A stretch of 64,000 nucleotides of DNA from Saprospira grandis (GTDB lineage: Bacteria > Bacteroidota > Bacteroidia > Chitinophagales > Saprospiraceae), in NCBI RefSeq assembly GCF_027594745.1, contig NZ_CP110854.1, positions 620,001 through 684,000 on the forward strand, given 5' to 3'. Below, one piece after another: positions 49,586 to 58,853 of this stretch (its first letter is position 1; each line of letters starts with the position of its first letter). The position numbers were made by a program, and so were the translations under genes. The notes below the pieces were generated by a model. It was not told where the DNA came from and did not search any database. It was given only the letters and a program-made list of their open reading frames with translations.

Positions 49586-50512
49586 TCAACAGTCGGCCAA
49601 GCTACAAGGACTCCCCTCTAGCTCAAAGGCGAGCGTAACATGAGAAAGGCCCTTTTCTTTTAGGCCCGCTTCTAGTTTGGCCTTTATGGGCAGGAGGTCC
49701 TCCAGCTGCTGATGAGCTTGGTCTACCACCAAATGCACCGAGAAAATATGCGACTGCCCGTCCATGGTCCATAAATGTAAGTCGTGTAGGTCCAAAACGG
49801 CAGGCTCGGCCAATAAAAAGGCCTTGATTTCATCCGTATCTATGTTGGCCGGGGTGGCTTGTAGGAAAATCTCAAAGGTTTGGCCCAAGGTCTTGGATAC
49901 ATTATATAAGATATAAAGGGCCAAAACAATAGACATCAGCGGATCTAGCCAATACCACTCAAAAAAGTAGATGCCCAAAGAACCCACAAACACAATTAGC
50001 CAGCCCATGACATCCTCTAATAGGTGAAGACGCACGGCTTTGGCATTTAGCGAATCGCTATCCTTTAGACTAAAGACGGCCCAACCATTAACGAGCATGC
50101 CCAAAATGGCAAAGCCCAACATGCCCAAACCGTTACTAGGTTCTGGGGCCATAAAGCGAGCAATAGCCGCCCAAAGGATGCCCAGAGACCCCAAAACCAG
50201 AATAGAAGCCGTAATTAAGGCCCCTAAAACAGAATAGCGCTTATGGCCAAAGCTATATTTCTTGGTCCGCCCCTTATCCGCATAGCGCTCTAGGCCCCAA
50301 GCGATGCCTAGCGCTAGACTATCGCCAAAGTCATGCAAAGCATCCGATAAAATGGCGACGCTATTGGTCCAAAAACCACCAAATAGCTCCAAAATCGCAA
50401 AGCTGAAGTTAATCAGAAATGCACGGCCCATGTTTTCACTATCCCCATGATGGTGATGATGGTGATGATGCCCATGGCCACAACCGCCATGATGATGATG
50501 ATGCCCTGACAT
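49586..50512 (-). CDS. Cation diffusion facilitator with histidine-rich N-terminus
   Basis: From ATG 50512 the 308-residue protein opens with a cytoplasmic metal-binding tail of 14 histidines within 25 residues (HHHHHGGCGHGHHHHHHHHG). Six membrane helices follow. Helix 2 has the SDALHDFGDSLALG metal site and helix 5 the HLLEDVMGW site, the HD-HD pattern of zinc-transporting CDF proteins. The C-terminal domain (DLHDLHLWTMDGQSHIFSVHLVV) is the usual ferredoxin-like metal sensor. It exports Zn2+ or Cd2+ in exchange for protons. It starts 10 bp after mnmG stops. Confidence 0.93.
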   Translation of the reverse strand: MSGHHHHHGGCGHGHHHHHHHHGDSENMGRAFLINFSFAILELFGGFWTNSVAILSDALHDFGDSLALGIAWGLERYADKGRTKKYSFGHKRYSVLGALITASILVLGSLGILWAAIARFMAPEPSNGLGMLGFAILGMLVNGWAVFSLKDSDSLNAKAVRLHLLEDVMGWLIVFVGSLGIYFFEWYWLDPLMSIVLALYILYNVSKTLGQTFEIFLQATPANIDTDEIKAFLLAEPAVLDLHDLHLWTMDGQSHIFSVHLVVDQAHQQLEDLLPIKAKLEAGLKEKGLSHVTLAFELEGSPCSLADC

Positions 50513-50522
50513 AGGTAATATT

Positions 50523-52388
50523 TTATCGGCCCATATACACCAAAAGAATAGAGATATCACTGGCCGAAACCCCACTAATGCGGCTAGCTTGACCAATACT
50601 GCCCGGACGAATCCGGCTTAGTTTCTCTTGCCCTTCTGCCGATAGGCCCTGAATTGCATGATAATTAAAGTTTTCGGGCAGACGAACCGACTCTAGGCGG
50701 TTCATTTTTTCTACCTGTTCTTCTTCTTTCTTAATGTAGCCCGCATATTTGGCCTTGATCTCACTATACTCCACAAATTCCTTGGGGTATTGGTCCAAAA
50801 CGGCCTTGAGCTCTGGCAAATGCTCGGCCAAGGCTTCTGCATTAACTTTGGGGCGGAGCAAGACCTTCATGAGCTTAACCGGCTGGCGCAAAGGGGCAGA
50901 GCCCAGGCTATCTAAATAGCTATTGATGGCCTCTGGACGCACACTATAGCTTTTCATAAATTCACTAATATCTCGCTCAGCGGCTTCTTTGGCTCGTACT
51001 CTTTGCATCCGCTCTTCTACATCCATACCCAAGGCTTGGGCAATGGGCGTAAGGCGAATATCTGCATTATCTTGGCGAAGCAAGATGCGGTATTCGGCCC
51101 GAGAAGTAAACATTCGATAAGGTTCGTTGGTCCCTTTGTTGATCAAATCATCAATCAAAACGCCAATGTAGGCATCTGAGCGTTTGAGGACAAAAGGCTC
51201 TTCTTCACGGACTTTTCGGATGGCGTTAATGCCCGCCATTAGGCCCTGACAAGCGGCCTCCTCATAACCCGTGGTGCCGTTAATTTGGCCCGCAAAGTAA
51301 AGCCCATCCACTAGACGAGTTTCTAGGGTTTGCTTTAGCTGCGTAGGCTGAAAGAAATCATATTCAATGGCATAGCCCGGACGAAACATCTTGGCCTGCT
51401 CAAAACCAGGAATGAGGCGCATGGCCTTAAACTGTACATCTTCGGGCAAAGAGCTAGAGAAGCCATTGAGGTAAATCTCGGCGGTGTTCCAGCCTTCGGG
51501 CTCTACAAAGAGCTGATGTCGATCTCTTTCTGAGAAGCGGTCAATTTTGTCCTCAATAGAGGGGCAATAGCGGGGACCTAGGCCCTGAATCCGCCCATTG
51601 AACATAGGCGAGCGGCTAAAGCCTTCTTTCAAACATTCATGGACCTTCTTATTGGTATAACCAATATGACAGGGTCGTTGTTCTTTGAGCTCTGGCGTAT
51701 CGGTATAAGAGAATTTTCCTGCGGGTTGGTCGCCTTCTTGGACCTCTAGGGCCGACCAATTGATGCTGCGCGCATCAATGCGGGGCGGGGTACCCGTTTT
51801 CATACGGCTGGCTTCAAAACCAAGCTCTACTAATTGTTCGGTAATGCCTTTGGCGGCTCGTTCTCCAGCACGGCCGCCCCCCATTTGCTTTTCCCCGATA
51901 TGGATAATGCCGTTGAGGAAGGTCCCATTGGTAAGGATAACGGTTTTGGCGGGAATTTCTAGGCCCAAAGAAGTGCGGATGCCCACTGCCTTTTTATCCT
52001 TAACGACAATTCCAGTGACCATTTCCTGCCAGAAGTCGATATTGGGATGTGCTTCTAGCATCAGCCGCCATTTTTCGGCAAAGCGCATACGATCGCTTTG
52101 GGCGCGGGGGCTCCACATGGCGGGTCCTTTTGATCGGTTGAGTAGGCGGAACTGGATCATGGTATGGTCCGTCACAATGCCAGAATAGCCATTGAGGGCA
52201 TCGATTTCTCGAACGATTTGCCCTTTGGCCACCCCGCCCATAGCGGGATTACAAGACATTTTGGCGATAGTTTCCATATTCATGGTGGCCAACATGACTT
52301 TGGCCCCTAGGTTGGCGGCAGCTACAGCAGCTTCACAGCCTGCATGGCCGGCACCAACAACAACGACATCATAAGTATCAAAAATCAT
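50523..52388 (-). CDS. mnmG: tRNA uridine-5-carboxymethylaminomethyl modification enzyme MnmG
   Basis: This 621-residue FAD enzyme, with MnmE, modifies the wobble uridine of several tRNAs. It has the FAD-binding VVGAGHAGCEAAVAAANLG near residue 10, CNPAMGGVAKGQIVREID, the ARSPGERAA-like and TGTPPRID regions, and the long C-terminal helical domain ending in SRISGVSASDISILLVY. Length is normal. The minus-strand TATCTTTG at 52586-52579 is the likely promoter, which puts element 21 in the mRNA leader. A CDF gene follows. Confidence 0.97.
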   Translation of the reverse strand: MIFDTYDVVVVGAGHAGCEAAVAAANLGAKVMLATMNMETIAKMSCNPAMGGVAKGQIVREIDALNGYSGIVTDHTMIQFRLLNRSKGPAMWSPRAQSDRMRFAEKWRLMLEAHPNIDFWQEMVTGIVVKDKKAVGIRTSLGLEIPAKTVILTNGTFLNGIIHIGEKQMGGGRAGERAAKGITEQLVELGFEASRMKTGTPPRIDARSINWSALEVQEGDQPAGKFSYTDTPELKEQRPCHIGYTNKKVHECLKEGFSRSPMFNGRIQGLGPRYCPSIEDKIDRFSERDRHQLFVEPEGWNTAEIYLNGFSSSLPEDVQFKAMRLIPGFEQAKMFRPGYAIEYDFFQPTQLKQTLETRLVDGLYFAGQINGTTGYEEAACQGLMAGINAIRKVREEEPFVLKRSDAYIGVLIDDLINKGTNEPYRMFTSRAEYRILLRQDNADIRLTPIAQALGMDVEERMQRVRAKEAAERDISEFMKSYSVRPEAINSYLDSLGSAPLRQPVKLMKVLLRPKVNAEALAEHLPELKAVLDQYPKEFVEYSEIKAKYAGYIKKEEEQVEKMNRLESVRLPENFNYHAIQGLSAEGQEKLSRIRPGSIGQASRISGVSASDISILLVYMGR

Positions 52389-52432
52389 AAGTTAGTTTCT
52401 TCTTTTAGTTTGGGCGGACTCCTCTTTGGCGT

Positions 52433-52570
52433 CCTACAGGCGGCGAAGCCGCCGCAGGCCTAGCTGCCTGTAAGGGTGGCCGAAGGCCAGACCGAAGCGC
52501 GCAGCGCTGAAGGGCCGAGCAGACCTGCGAGCCCTGCAAGGGAGCGGCCGCCGCAGGCGGCAGGCCCCAA
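52433..52570 (-). repeat. Mosaic palindromic element 21
   Basis: It has GGCGGCGAAGCCGCC, GCCTAGCTGCCTG, GTGGCCGAAGGCCAGACCGA, GCGCGCAGCGC, AGGGCCGAGCAGACCTGCGA, GCCGCCGCAGGCGGC and a CAGGCCCCAAA end. It lies between mnmG and its candidate promoter. Confidence 0.85.
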
Positions 52571-52578
52571 ATTAACCA

Positions 52579-52586
52579 CAAAGATA
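52579..52586 (-). promoter_or_regulatory. Candidate mnmG -7 box
   Basis: The minus strand reads TATCTTTG, an exact TAnnTTTG match, nine bases beyond element 21. The gap to the mnmG start is about 190 bp. Confidence 0.45.
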
Positions 52587-52616
52587 CTCAAGAAGTTTGA
52601 GTTAGTCGAGAATGCT

Positions 52617-53966
52617 CTATTTCTTTTTATAGGAGAGCAGAATAACAAGAGCCGAAAAGTAGAACGGCAGGGCGGGAATTTTGTAACGGGCCAGGGCGCC
52701 AAAGTTCATAGAGGTAAAGCCGACGGCAAAGGCAAAAATGATGGCAAAGATGAGGCAGAACAGGACCGTAGGATCTTTGAAAAGGGCCTTTAGGGTGCTG
52801 AGCACCCCTACTCGGAAGAAGACATAGAGGGTAAAAAAGAGCGTAAATAGGGCCTCGGCGGCAGAGGGGAGCACAATGACTTTTCGGGCCTCCCAGGGGT
52901 AAGGGCGAAAGAGGCTCACATTGACGGCGGCGGGAAAGGTTTTGAGCATGCCCATTAGAGTAGGTTCTACCATACCGAGGCTATAGCCGGTTCCCCCATC
53001 GCGCTCGGTACTGACCGACAGCCACCATTGGGTACGGACCACCTCGACCATCATGTTTTCTAGGGCAAACTTCTCGGAGATGCTGCCCAATTGCATAAGC
53101 GCTAGGGCGCCAAAGGCGGTTCCAAAAACGAGGAGGACGGGCCCCATCAGCATCCGAAGCGTCTTATTTTCGATCTTCTCCTTATATAAAAGGGTAATCC
53201 AGACTAGGGAGGCGGGCATCAGGGCCAGGGCGATATAAGCCTTAATCACAGCGGCATAATACAGGCCGGTAATCAGGGCTAAAATGGGTAAGATATATCC
53301 TCTATTTCGTTTATAGACCAAAAAATAGAGCCCATAAACAAACATCCCTAGGCCCGCTAGAGAGAGGGGGTCCTTCATCACGCCCGTTCCCCAAAAGCAG
53401 AGCGAGGGCACATAAAGCACGGCAATGGCTAGGGGGAGGTGTAGCTTAGGGTAGATATCGGTAAAGACTCGGTAGAGCATCCAATTTCCTAAAAAGGCCA
53501 TGGTAGTAATGCCGAAAGAGGTGCCGATAAAAGAACCAAAACTAAAGAGGCTAAAAAAGCCGCCTGTGCGGATAACGGCTGCGGCAGAATTTTGCCGAAA
53601 AAGCAAATGGTAGGTCAGGGCGTCTTTGGCTTCTCCGGAGTAATTATCATAATTCGAGATAATCATTTCTAGGCCCGTAATGGGCGATCTAAAAAAGGCA
53701 TTAAAGATATCGACTACCCCTTGATAATAATAAAAGGTATCGCCATAGCCATAATAATACTGATACATCAGGGCCGTTAGGAAGGCCCCTGCAAGGCGGA
53801 ACCAAAGTGCGGGTAAAAAGTATCGGCGGACGATAGGGTCTTTGTATCGCCAATTTCGGAATGCCCAGAATATCCCCGTGTAGATCAGGATAAAGAAAGG
53901 CAGCAGCAAAAAGTCGATCGTAGTCAGAATAGGGACTAGTCCTAGGCAGGCGGTGGGTAAGGGCAT
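52617..53966 (-). CDS. Polytopic membrane protein, 449 aa
   Basis: Some ten membrane helices are visible. A YYGYGDTFYYYQGVVDIF loop follows an early helix, and WGTGVMKDPLSLAGLGMFVYGLYFLVYK lies in the middle. The overall look is that of integral membrane glycosyltransferases or polymerases of surface polysaccharide synthesis, but I see no certain catalytic motif. It diverges from a GT4 glycosyltransferase, which supports a surface-glycan setting. Function not assigned. Confidence 0.75.
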   Translation of the reverse strand: MPLPTACLGLVPILTTIDFLLLPFFILIYTGIFWAFRNWRYKDPIVRRYFLPALWFRLAGAFLTALMYQYYYGYGDTFYYYQGVVDIFNAFFRSPITGLEMIISNYDNYSGEAKDALTYHLLFRQNSAAAVIRTGGFFSLFSFGSFIGTSFGITTMAFLGNWMLYRVFTDIYPKLHLPLAIAVLYVPSLCFWGTGVMKDPLSLAGLGMFVYGLYFLVYKRNRGYILPILALITGLYYAAVIKAYIALALMPASLVWITLLYKEKIENKTLRMLMGPVLLVFGTAFGALALMQLGSISEKFALENMMVEVVRTQWWLSVSTERDGGTGYSLGMVEPTLMGMLKTFPAAVNVSLFRPYPWEARKVIVLPSAAEALFTLFFTLYVFFRVGVLSTLKALFKDPTVLFCLIFAIIFAFAVGFTSMNFGALARYKIPALPFYFSALVILLSYKKK

Positions 53967-54058
53967 TTGGCTAAAGCCTTAATAAAATTCGAGAAAAGTA
54001 ATAGAAAGTCTGTACTTTGCGCCCAGTTTTCTGGACAGACAAATTTAAGTAAAAAAGC

Positions 54059-55187
54059 ATGGCGAAGCAGGCAAATGCAAAAAAAATAGGGATCGTCCTC
54101 AACACGGCCTGGAACATTGTAAACTTTCGTTTGGGGCTCATCAAGCAATTGATTGCCGAGGGGCATGAGGTAGTGGCCATTGCCCCCGCCGATGAATATG
54201 TTCCTCAGATAGAGGCCTTAGGGGCTCGTTTTCTGGCTTTAAACCAGCTAGAGCGCAAGGGCAGCAACCCTTTAAGAGAGATGAAACTCTGTCGAGAACT
54301 CTACAAAGTCTTTCGGGCGGAGCGGCTTGATTTGGTTTTGCTCTACACCATCAAGCCTAATATCTACGGGGCCTTGGCGGCAAAATGGGCGGGCATTCCG
54401 AGCATTTGTACCGTGACGGGTTTGGGCTATACCTTTTTTGCATGACAATATGGTCAGCAAATTGGCCCAACGATTATATAAGTATGCCTTTAAAAGGGCC
54501 AGTTGGGTAGCTTTTCAGAACCGTGATGATCGGCAGCTTTTTATTGATCGGGGTTTAGTGGCCCAAGAAAAGAGCTTGCTCATTCCGGGTTCGGGCATCA
54601 ACACCCAAGTTTTTGCCCCAGTAGAGCAGCAAGACAAGGGGGCGGGCTTTAGCTTTTTGTTTGTGGGCCGTTTGCTCAAGGACAAGGGCGTAAATGAGTT
54701 ATTGGAGGCTGCTCGGCAGTTGCAGCAGGCCCAGGCCGATGCGCAAATTTGGGTAGTGGGTGGCATGGACCCCGACAATCCCGCCTGTATTTCTGCCGAG
54801 ACCTTGGCGCAGGCCCAGGCCTTGGGCAATTTGCAATATTTTGGCCGTTCCGATAAGGTCAAAGACTTTATTGGGCGGGCCGATGTGGTGGTCCTCCCCT
54901 CCTACCGAGAAGGTCTGCCCCGAGTCATGCTCGAGGCTCTAGCCATGGGCAAGGCGGTCTTGACTACCGAAGTGGCGGGCTGCAGAGAAACCGTAGAAGA
55001 GGGCCAAAATGGCTTTATGGTCCCTGCCAAAGATGCCAATGCCTTGGCCAAGGCGATGCTGAAGATGTATCAACTGCCCAAAGAGCAGCTAGAAAAGATG
55101 GGGGCCAAAGGTCGAGAAATGGCCCTTGAACGATTTGACGAACAAATCATTATACAACATTACAAACGGCTCATTAAGGAGCTCTAA
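54059..55187 (+). pseudogene. GT4 family glycosyltransferase split by a frameshift in a T run
   Basis: The first frame (54059-54445, 128 aa) holds the N-terminal Rossmann-like domain (IGIVLNTAWNIVNFRLGLIKQL to TVTGLGYTFF). The second frame, entered just after, holds the rest: WVAFQNRDDRQLFI, LFVGRLLKDKGVNELLEAA and the GT4 signature SYREGLPRVMLEALAMGKAV with the ExxxxxE glutamates. The shift occurs in T6 at 54434-54439; with five T the join reads GYTFLHDNMVSKLAQRLYKY. So either one T was gained (mutation or sequencing error) or the cell slips on the run. It would add a sugar to a lipid-linked glycan. Confidence 0.85.
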
Positions 55188-55259
55188 GGACAAAAAAAGG
55201 GCAAAAGCAAGCTAGAGGACAAAAAATAATAGTAGCTTTGCCAAAAATTATTACGTAAT

Positions 55260-55991
55260 ATGTTTTACCATCTTGGTCGCTATTTCATGCTCATGAAGAG
55301 TATGTTTAGCAAACCCGAACGGTTTTCTATGTACTGGAAAGCCACCGCTCGGCAGATGAATGATATCGGTGTAGGATCGCTCATCATTGTGGGCTTGGTC
55401 TCTATTTTTATTGGGGCGGTAACGGCCGTTCAATTTGCCTATCAGTTGCAGGCCTCTTCTATTCCGCCCTATTATGTGGGCTATATCGTTCGCGATATTA
55501 TGATTATTGAATTGGCGCCTACTTTTTCTTGTTTGGCTTTGGCCGGAAAAGTGGGGTCGAACATTGCTGCTGAAATTGGCGGGATGCGCCAAAAGGAGCA
55601 GATTGATGCCTTAGAAGTAATGGGCGTTGATACGGCGGCTTATTTGATTGCGCCAAAAATCATTGCGGCCATTGTGGTGATTCCGATGTTGGTCATTCTT
55701 TCGGCCTTTATGGGCATGATGGGGGGCTATTTGGCCTGCGTCATTGGCCAATTGGTCACTATTGCCGACTTTATGCAGGGGCTCCGCTCTTTCTTCATTC
55801 CTTACAATGTTTTCATGATGGAGGTCAAGGCCTTTGTCTTTGCCTTTTTGCTTACCTCTATCTCTTGCTACCAAGGCTATTTCGTTAAGGGCGGTAGCAT
55901 TGAGTTGGGCAAGGCGAGCACCTCGGCGGTAGTCATTAGCAATATCATGATTTTATTGGCCGATTACGTCATTGCCCTTTTGATGACCTAA
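55260..55991 (+). CDS. mlaE: MlaE-type ABC transporter permease
   Basis: This 243-residue permease of the MlaE/TrnE family has five membrane helices, with the ELAPTFSCLALAGKVGSNIAAEIGGMRQKEQIDALEVMG stretch (read in two parts) that is the MlaE hallmark. With MlaF it moves phospholipids between the inner and outer membrane to keep the outer leaflet asymmetric. The partner mlaF follows 238 bp later, with element 22 inserted between. No mlaD-type gene is in the window. Confidence 0.93.
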   Translation: MFYHLGRYFMLMKSMFSKPERFSMYWKATARQMNDIGVGSLIIVGLVSIFIGAVTAVQFAYQLQASSIPPYYVGYIVRDIMIIELAPTFSCLALAGKVGSNIAAEIGGMRQKEQIDALEVMGVDTAAYLIAPKIIAAIVVIPMLVILSAFMGMMGGYLACVIGQLVTIADFMQGLRSFFIPYNVFMMEVKAFVFAFLLTSISCYQGYFVKGGSIELGKASTSAVVISNIMILLADYVIALLMT

Positions 55992-56019
55992 TCTATCTGG
56001 CGCTTTCTTTTTTTATGTT

Positions 56020-56152
56020 TTTGGGCCTCCGCAGCGCCTGAAAGGCGCTGCGGCGCTACCTTTCGGGGCTCGCAGGTCTGCTCGGCCCTGCAGGCAGGCA
56101 AAGCCTGCCTTTGGTCTGGCCCTTTGGGCCACCCCTGCAGATCGCTAGGCCG
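56020..56152 (+). repeat. Mosaic palindromic element 22
   Basis: It has a TTTTTGGGCCTCCGCAGCGC start with a GCGCCTGAAAGGCGC stem, GGGGCTCGCAGGTCTGCTCG, GGCAGGCAAAGCCTGCC, GGTCTGGCCC and an ATCGCTAGGCC end. It splits mlaE and mlaF. Confidence 0.85.
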
Positions 56153-56229
56153 CTCATCCTTTTTCTTTGCGCTGGGCTTTTCGGCTTCGGCCCCTAGATT
56201 TTCCTCTTTACCATTAGTCTAATTCCGCT

Positions 56230-56997
56230 ATGATTCGCGTAGAAAATATTAAGAAACAGTTTGGTCAGCAAGAAGTCCTCAAAGGGATTACTACCGTTTT
56301 TGAGGAAGGCAAAACCAACCTCATTATTGGAAAAAGTGGGGCGGGTAAAACCGTAATGCTCAAGATTTTGGTGGGGCTATTGCAGCCGACTTCTGGCCAT
56401 ATTTGGTATGGCAATACCAACTTTACTCAGCTAAGCAACAAACAACGCAAAGCCATTCGGACCGAAATGGGGATGCTTTTTCAGGGTTCGGCCCTTTTTG
56501 ACTCTATGACGGTGGAGCAAAATGTCCGTTTCCCCTTAGATATGTTTACCCGATTGACGGCCAAGGAAAAACGCCTGCGTGTAGATGAGACCCTAGAAAG
56601 AGTAGAACTAGGCGGGGCCAACAATAAGTACCCCTCGGAGATTAGTGGGGGGATGCAAAAACGGGTAGGGATTGCCCGGGCCATTATCCTGAAGCCCAAG
56701 TACCTCTTTTGCGATGAGCCTAACTCGGGCCTAGATCCTACCACCTCTATGCGCATTGATGAGTTGATTCATCAGATTACGGTAGAAAACCAGATGACGA
56801 CGGTGATTAACACCCACGATATGAACTCGGTTATGGAGATTGGCGATAAGATCAACCTCCTCTATTTTGGCGAGTTGGCCTGGGTGGGCAATTGCGGCGA
56901 GGTTATGAGCAGTGATAATGAACTTTTGCAGGACTTTATTTTTGCTTCGCCTTTCTTGCAACGCCTTCGAGATTCGGCCCTAAAAAATGGTCATTAG
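56230..56997 (+). CDS. mlaF: MlaF-type ABC transporter ATPase
   Basis: This 255-residue ABC ATPase has Walker A GKSGAGKTV near residue 35, the Q-loop region, the signature ISGGMQKRVGIARAI and Walker B LFCDEPNSGLDP. The NSGLDP variant and ISGGMQKR signature match lipid-trafficking MlaF/TtgA-like ATPases. It energises the MlaE permease encoded upstream. Confidence 0.93.
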   Translation: MIRVENIKKQFGQQEVLKGITTVFEEGKTNLIIGKSGAGKTVMLKILVGLLQPTSGHIWYGNTNFTQLSNKQRKAIRTEMGMLFQGSALFDSMTVEQNVRFPLDMFTRLTAKEKRLRVDETLERVELGGANNKYPSEISGGMQKRVGIARAIILKPKYLFCDEPNSGLDPTTSMRIDELIHQITVENQMTTVINTHDMNSVMEIGDKINLLYFGELAWVGNCGEVMSSDNELLQDFIFASPFLQRLRDSALKNGH

Positions 56998-57019
56998 ACC
57001 TTATACTATATATATAGTA

Positions 57020-57055
57020 AATGCTGCCCTTTATGGATAAGGGGCAGCATTTTTT
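57020..57055 (+). terminator. Intrinsic terminator of mlaF
   Basis: AATGCTGCCC and GGGCAGCATT arms are followed by TTTTTGTTTTT, 23 bp past the mlaF stop. Confidence 0.8.
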
Positions 57056-57064
57056 GTTTTTAGG

Positions 57065-57433
57065 GGATGAGCCCCGGAGGGGCGAATGCTATGCGGGGCG
57101 CTTTGGCCTGCCAAGGCCAAAGGAGCCCAGCCCCCAGGCGGGGGCGGCGAGGGGGGAAGTTTTGCCTGAAATGGAATATATTGAGGGGGAATATAGGCGA
57201 AAAGTGTGGAGGGAGTGGCTGCCGCCAGCCGCCGGCCGGGCGCGCTTGGCGCGAGCCTGCGAAGCTTGAAGGCGCGAAGCGGCTTGTAGCTGAGCAGTTG
57301 GGCGGATTGGCCTAGGGGCCTGCAAGGGTGCCCCGAAGGGGCAGACCTAGGGCGAAATGAAATGAGCCCGCAGGGCCGAGCAGACCTGCGAGCCCTGAAA
57401 GGGCCCGGCCGCCGAAGGCGGCAGGCCCCAAAA
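57065..57433 (-). repeat. Mosaic palindromic element 23; left arm of long inverted repeat
   Basis: It has the usual GGCCTAGGGGCCTGC, AGGGCCGAGCAGACCTGCGA and GCAGGCCCCAAAAC blocks, plus a ~220-bp extension. The extension includes AGCCCAGCCCCCAGGCGGGG, CTGAAATGGAATATATTGAG and GCCGGCCGGGCGCGCTTGGC. The same extension occurs inverted at 60390-60625. Confidence 0.85.
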
Positions 57434-57509
57434 CCTACTGCTTAATCAGCATTTGGGTGGCATACATAAGAGAGGGAACAAATAACTAGAATAGCGGGCG
57501 GCAAAAGAA

Positions 57510-57540
57510 AAGCCCTGAGGTTTAGTTAACCTCAGGGCTT
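57510..57540 (-). terminator. Intrinsic terminator of the anti-sigma-like gene
   Basis: AAGCCCTGAGGTT pairs with AACCTCAGGGCTT around a five-base loop, four bases past the stop codon. Confidence 0.8.
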
Positions 57541-57544
57541 GATT

Positions 57545-58813
57545 TTATTCTTTTAGCTTTAAATCTCGAATAGCTCGCACATTAGAGAGCCGGTTACGAT
57601 GTTGTAAGTACTGTTGCTGTCCCGATTTTAGAAATCCTCGCTCCTGCAAGATAATTAGAGTATATCCTTGTAGGGAAGGCTGTAAAATAATTTTATTGGG
57701 TAGCTCGGTCTTATCGTTTTGTTCAAAGATAATTCGTTCGGTATCGAACTGGCTAAGCATATAGCGAGCGGGCAAGCGGCTATCATCTAGGGGGAGGTCT
57801 AAAAACACCTGTCTTAGGCCTTCATCATAAAAGATGCGCATACGTTCTTCAAAGATTTTGTCATCTCCTTTTTTCAATACGGCAATTCCTTCTATTACAT
57901 TAGGGTTGAGTAATCGCCAGCGTTCTATAGAGGTTCCGGACTCTGGGGTTTGGTCTTCATACTCTCCTAGCAGCCATTCAAAGAGCTGAATACGAGGGTG
58001 AATTTTATGCTTTTGGGCTTTTTTTCTAGAGCGGCCCTTAGCTTGTTTTCTACGCAAGCCTCTTTTATTTTCCTTTTCTAATTGTTTTGGCTCGGCCTTA
58101 GCCATATTTTGCTCTTGCAAAGCCTCTATTTGGGGGGCTAGGCTAGGGTCGGCGGCTGGAGTTTTGGCATAATTTCTCTGAACAGTGGGGCTCATTTTGG
58201 GCAGGGGATAATCTGAAGCGATTACGGCCTCTTCTTGGACCAATAGGGGGGCCTCTTCTTCCAGTTCTACATCTGGGGTTAAGACCACGAGTTCATCGGT
58301 TGGCTGCTCCTTTAATTTGGTCAGTTCATTAAGGTCTTCCTCTGCCAATGGCTGAGGAGCTTTTTCTTGTGCTGCCTGTAAAATCTTCTCGGCCTGTTCT
58401 TTTTCTTGTGCTTCAAATTGGGCCTCTTGTTCTTTGGCATTCAAGGGAAGGGCCTCGCTTTCTACCTCTTCCTTAATTGCTTCGGCTAGCAGCCCTCGCT
58501 CAGAGGGTTCGGCCATCTTTTGGGCCATTTCTGGCCTTGCTTCTTGCTCAAAGAAGAGCGGGCTGGCCAGTAAGATAGCGGCCACAATAGATGCTGCTGC
58601 AAAATAAGGTACCAACTTGAGCATAGCCCCTCTAGGCCGAGCGGCAGATTTTGGAGAAATTTGCTCAAATCTGGGCAAGTCCTCCTGAGTACTACTGCCC
58701 TCGGGCCGGTCCAATTCCCCGCTAATGCGAGACCAGAGATCCTGGCTAGGCTGTTCGTCTAGCTTGTCGGCATTCTCCCGAAAGAGCTTAGAGATGTAAT
58801 CCTCTCGACTCAT
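57545..58813 (-). CDS. Putative anti-sigma factor (membrane-anchored)
   Basis: This 422-residue protein has a cytoplasmic N-terminal ~65 residues (YISKLFRENADKLDEQPSQDLWSRI), one membrane helix (YFAAASIVAAILLASPLFF) and a long, Glu/Ala/Gln-rich coiled-coil or stalk region. A folded C-terminal domain of ~130 residues follows (RIQLFEWLLGEYEDQTPESG... ILQERGFLKSGQQ). The position right after an ECF sigma gene (40 bp) and the single-pass topology support an anti-sigma role. I do not see the classic ZAS zinc motif, so this is inference. Confidence 0.75.
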   Translation of the reverse strand: MSREDYISKLFRENADKLDEQPSQDLWSRISGELDRPEGSSTQEDLPRFEQISPKSAARPRGAMLKLVPYFAAASIVAAILLASPLFFEQEARPEMAQKMAEPSERGLLAEAIKEEVESEALPLNAKEQEAQFEAQEKEQAEKILQAAQEKAPQPLAEEDLNELTKLKEQPTDELVVLTPDVELEEEAPLLVQEEAVIASDYPLPKMSPTVQRNYAKTPAADPSLAPQIEALQEQNMAKAEPKQLEKENKRGLRRKQAKGRSRKKAQKHKIHPRIQLFEWLLGEYEDQTPESGTSIERWRLLNPNVIEGIAVLKKGDDKIFEERMRIFYDEGLRQVFLDLPLDDSRLPARYMLSQFDTERIIFEQNDKTELPNKIILQPSLQGYTLIILQERGFLKSGQQQYLQHRNRLSNVRAIRDLKLKE

Positions 58814-58853
58814 AATTTAGTGTGTATAATAAGATGTTAATAATGGGATGATT

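Noticed and set aside
54438..55187. Independent glycosyltransferase gene
   Set aside because: It starts with TTG inside the T run, lacks the N-terminal Rossmann domain and directly continues the first frame; treated as one frameshifted gene.
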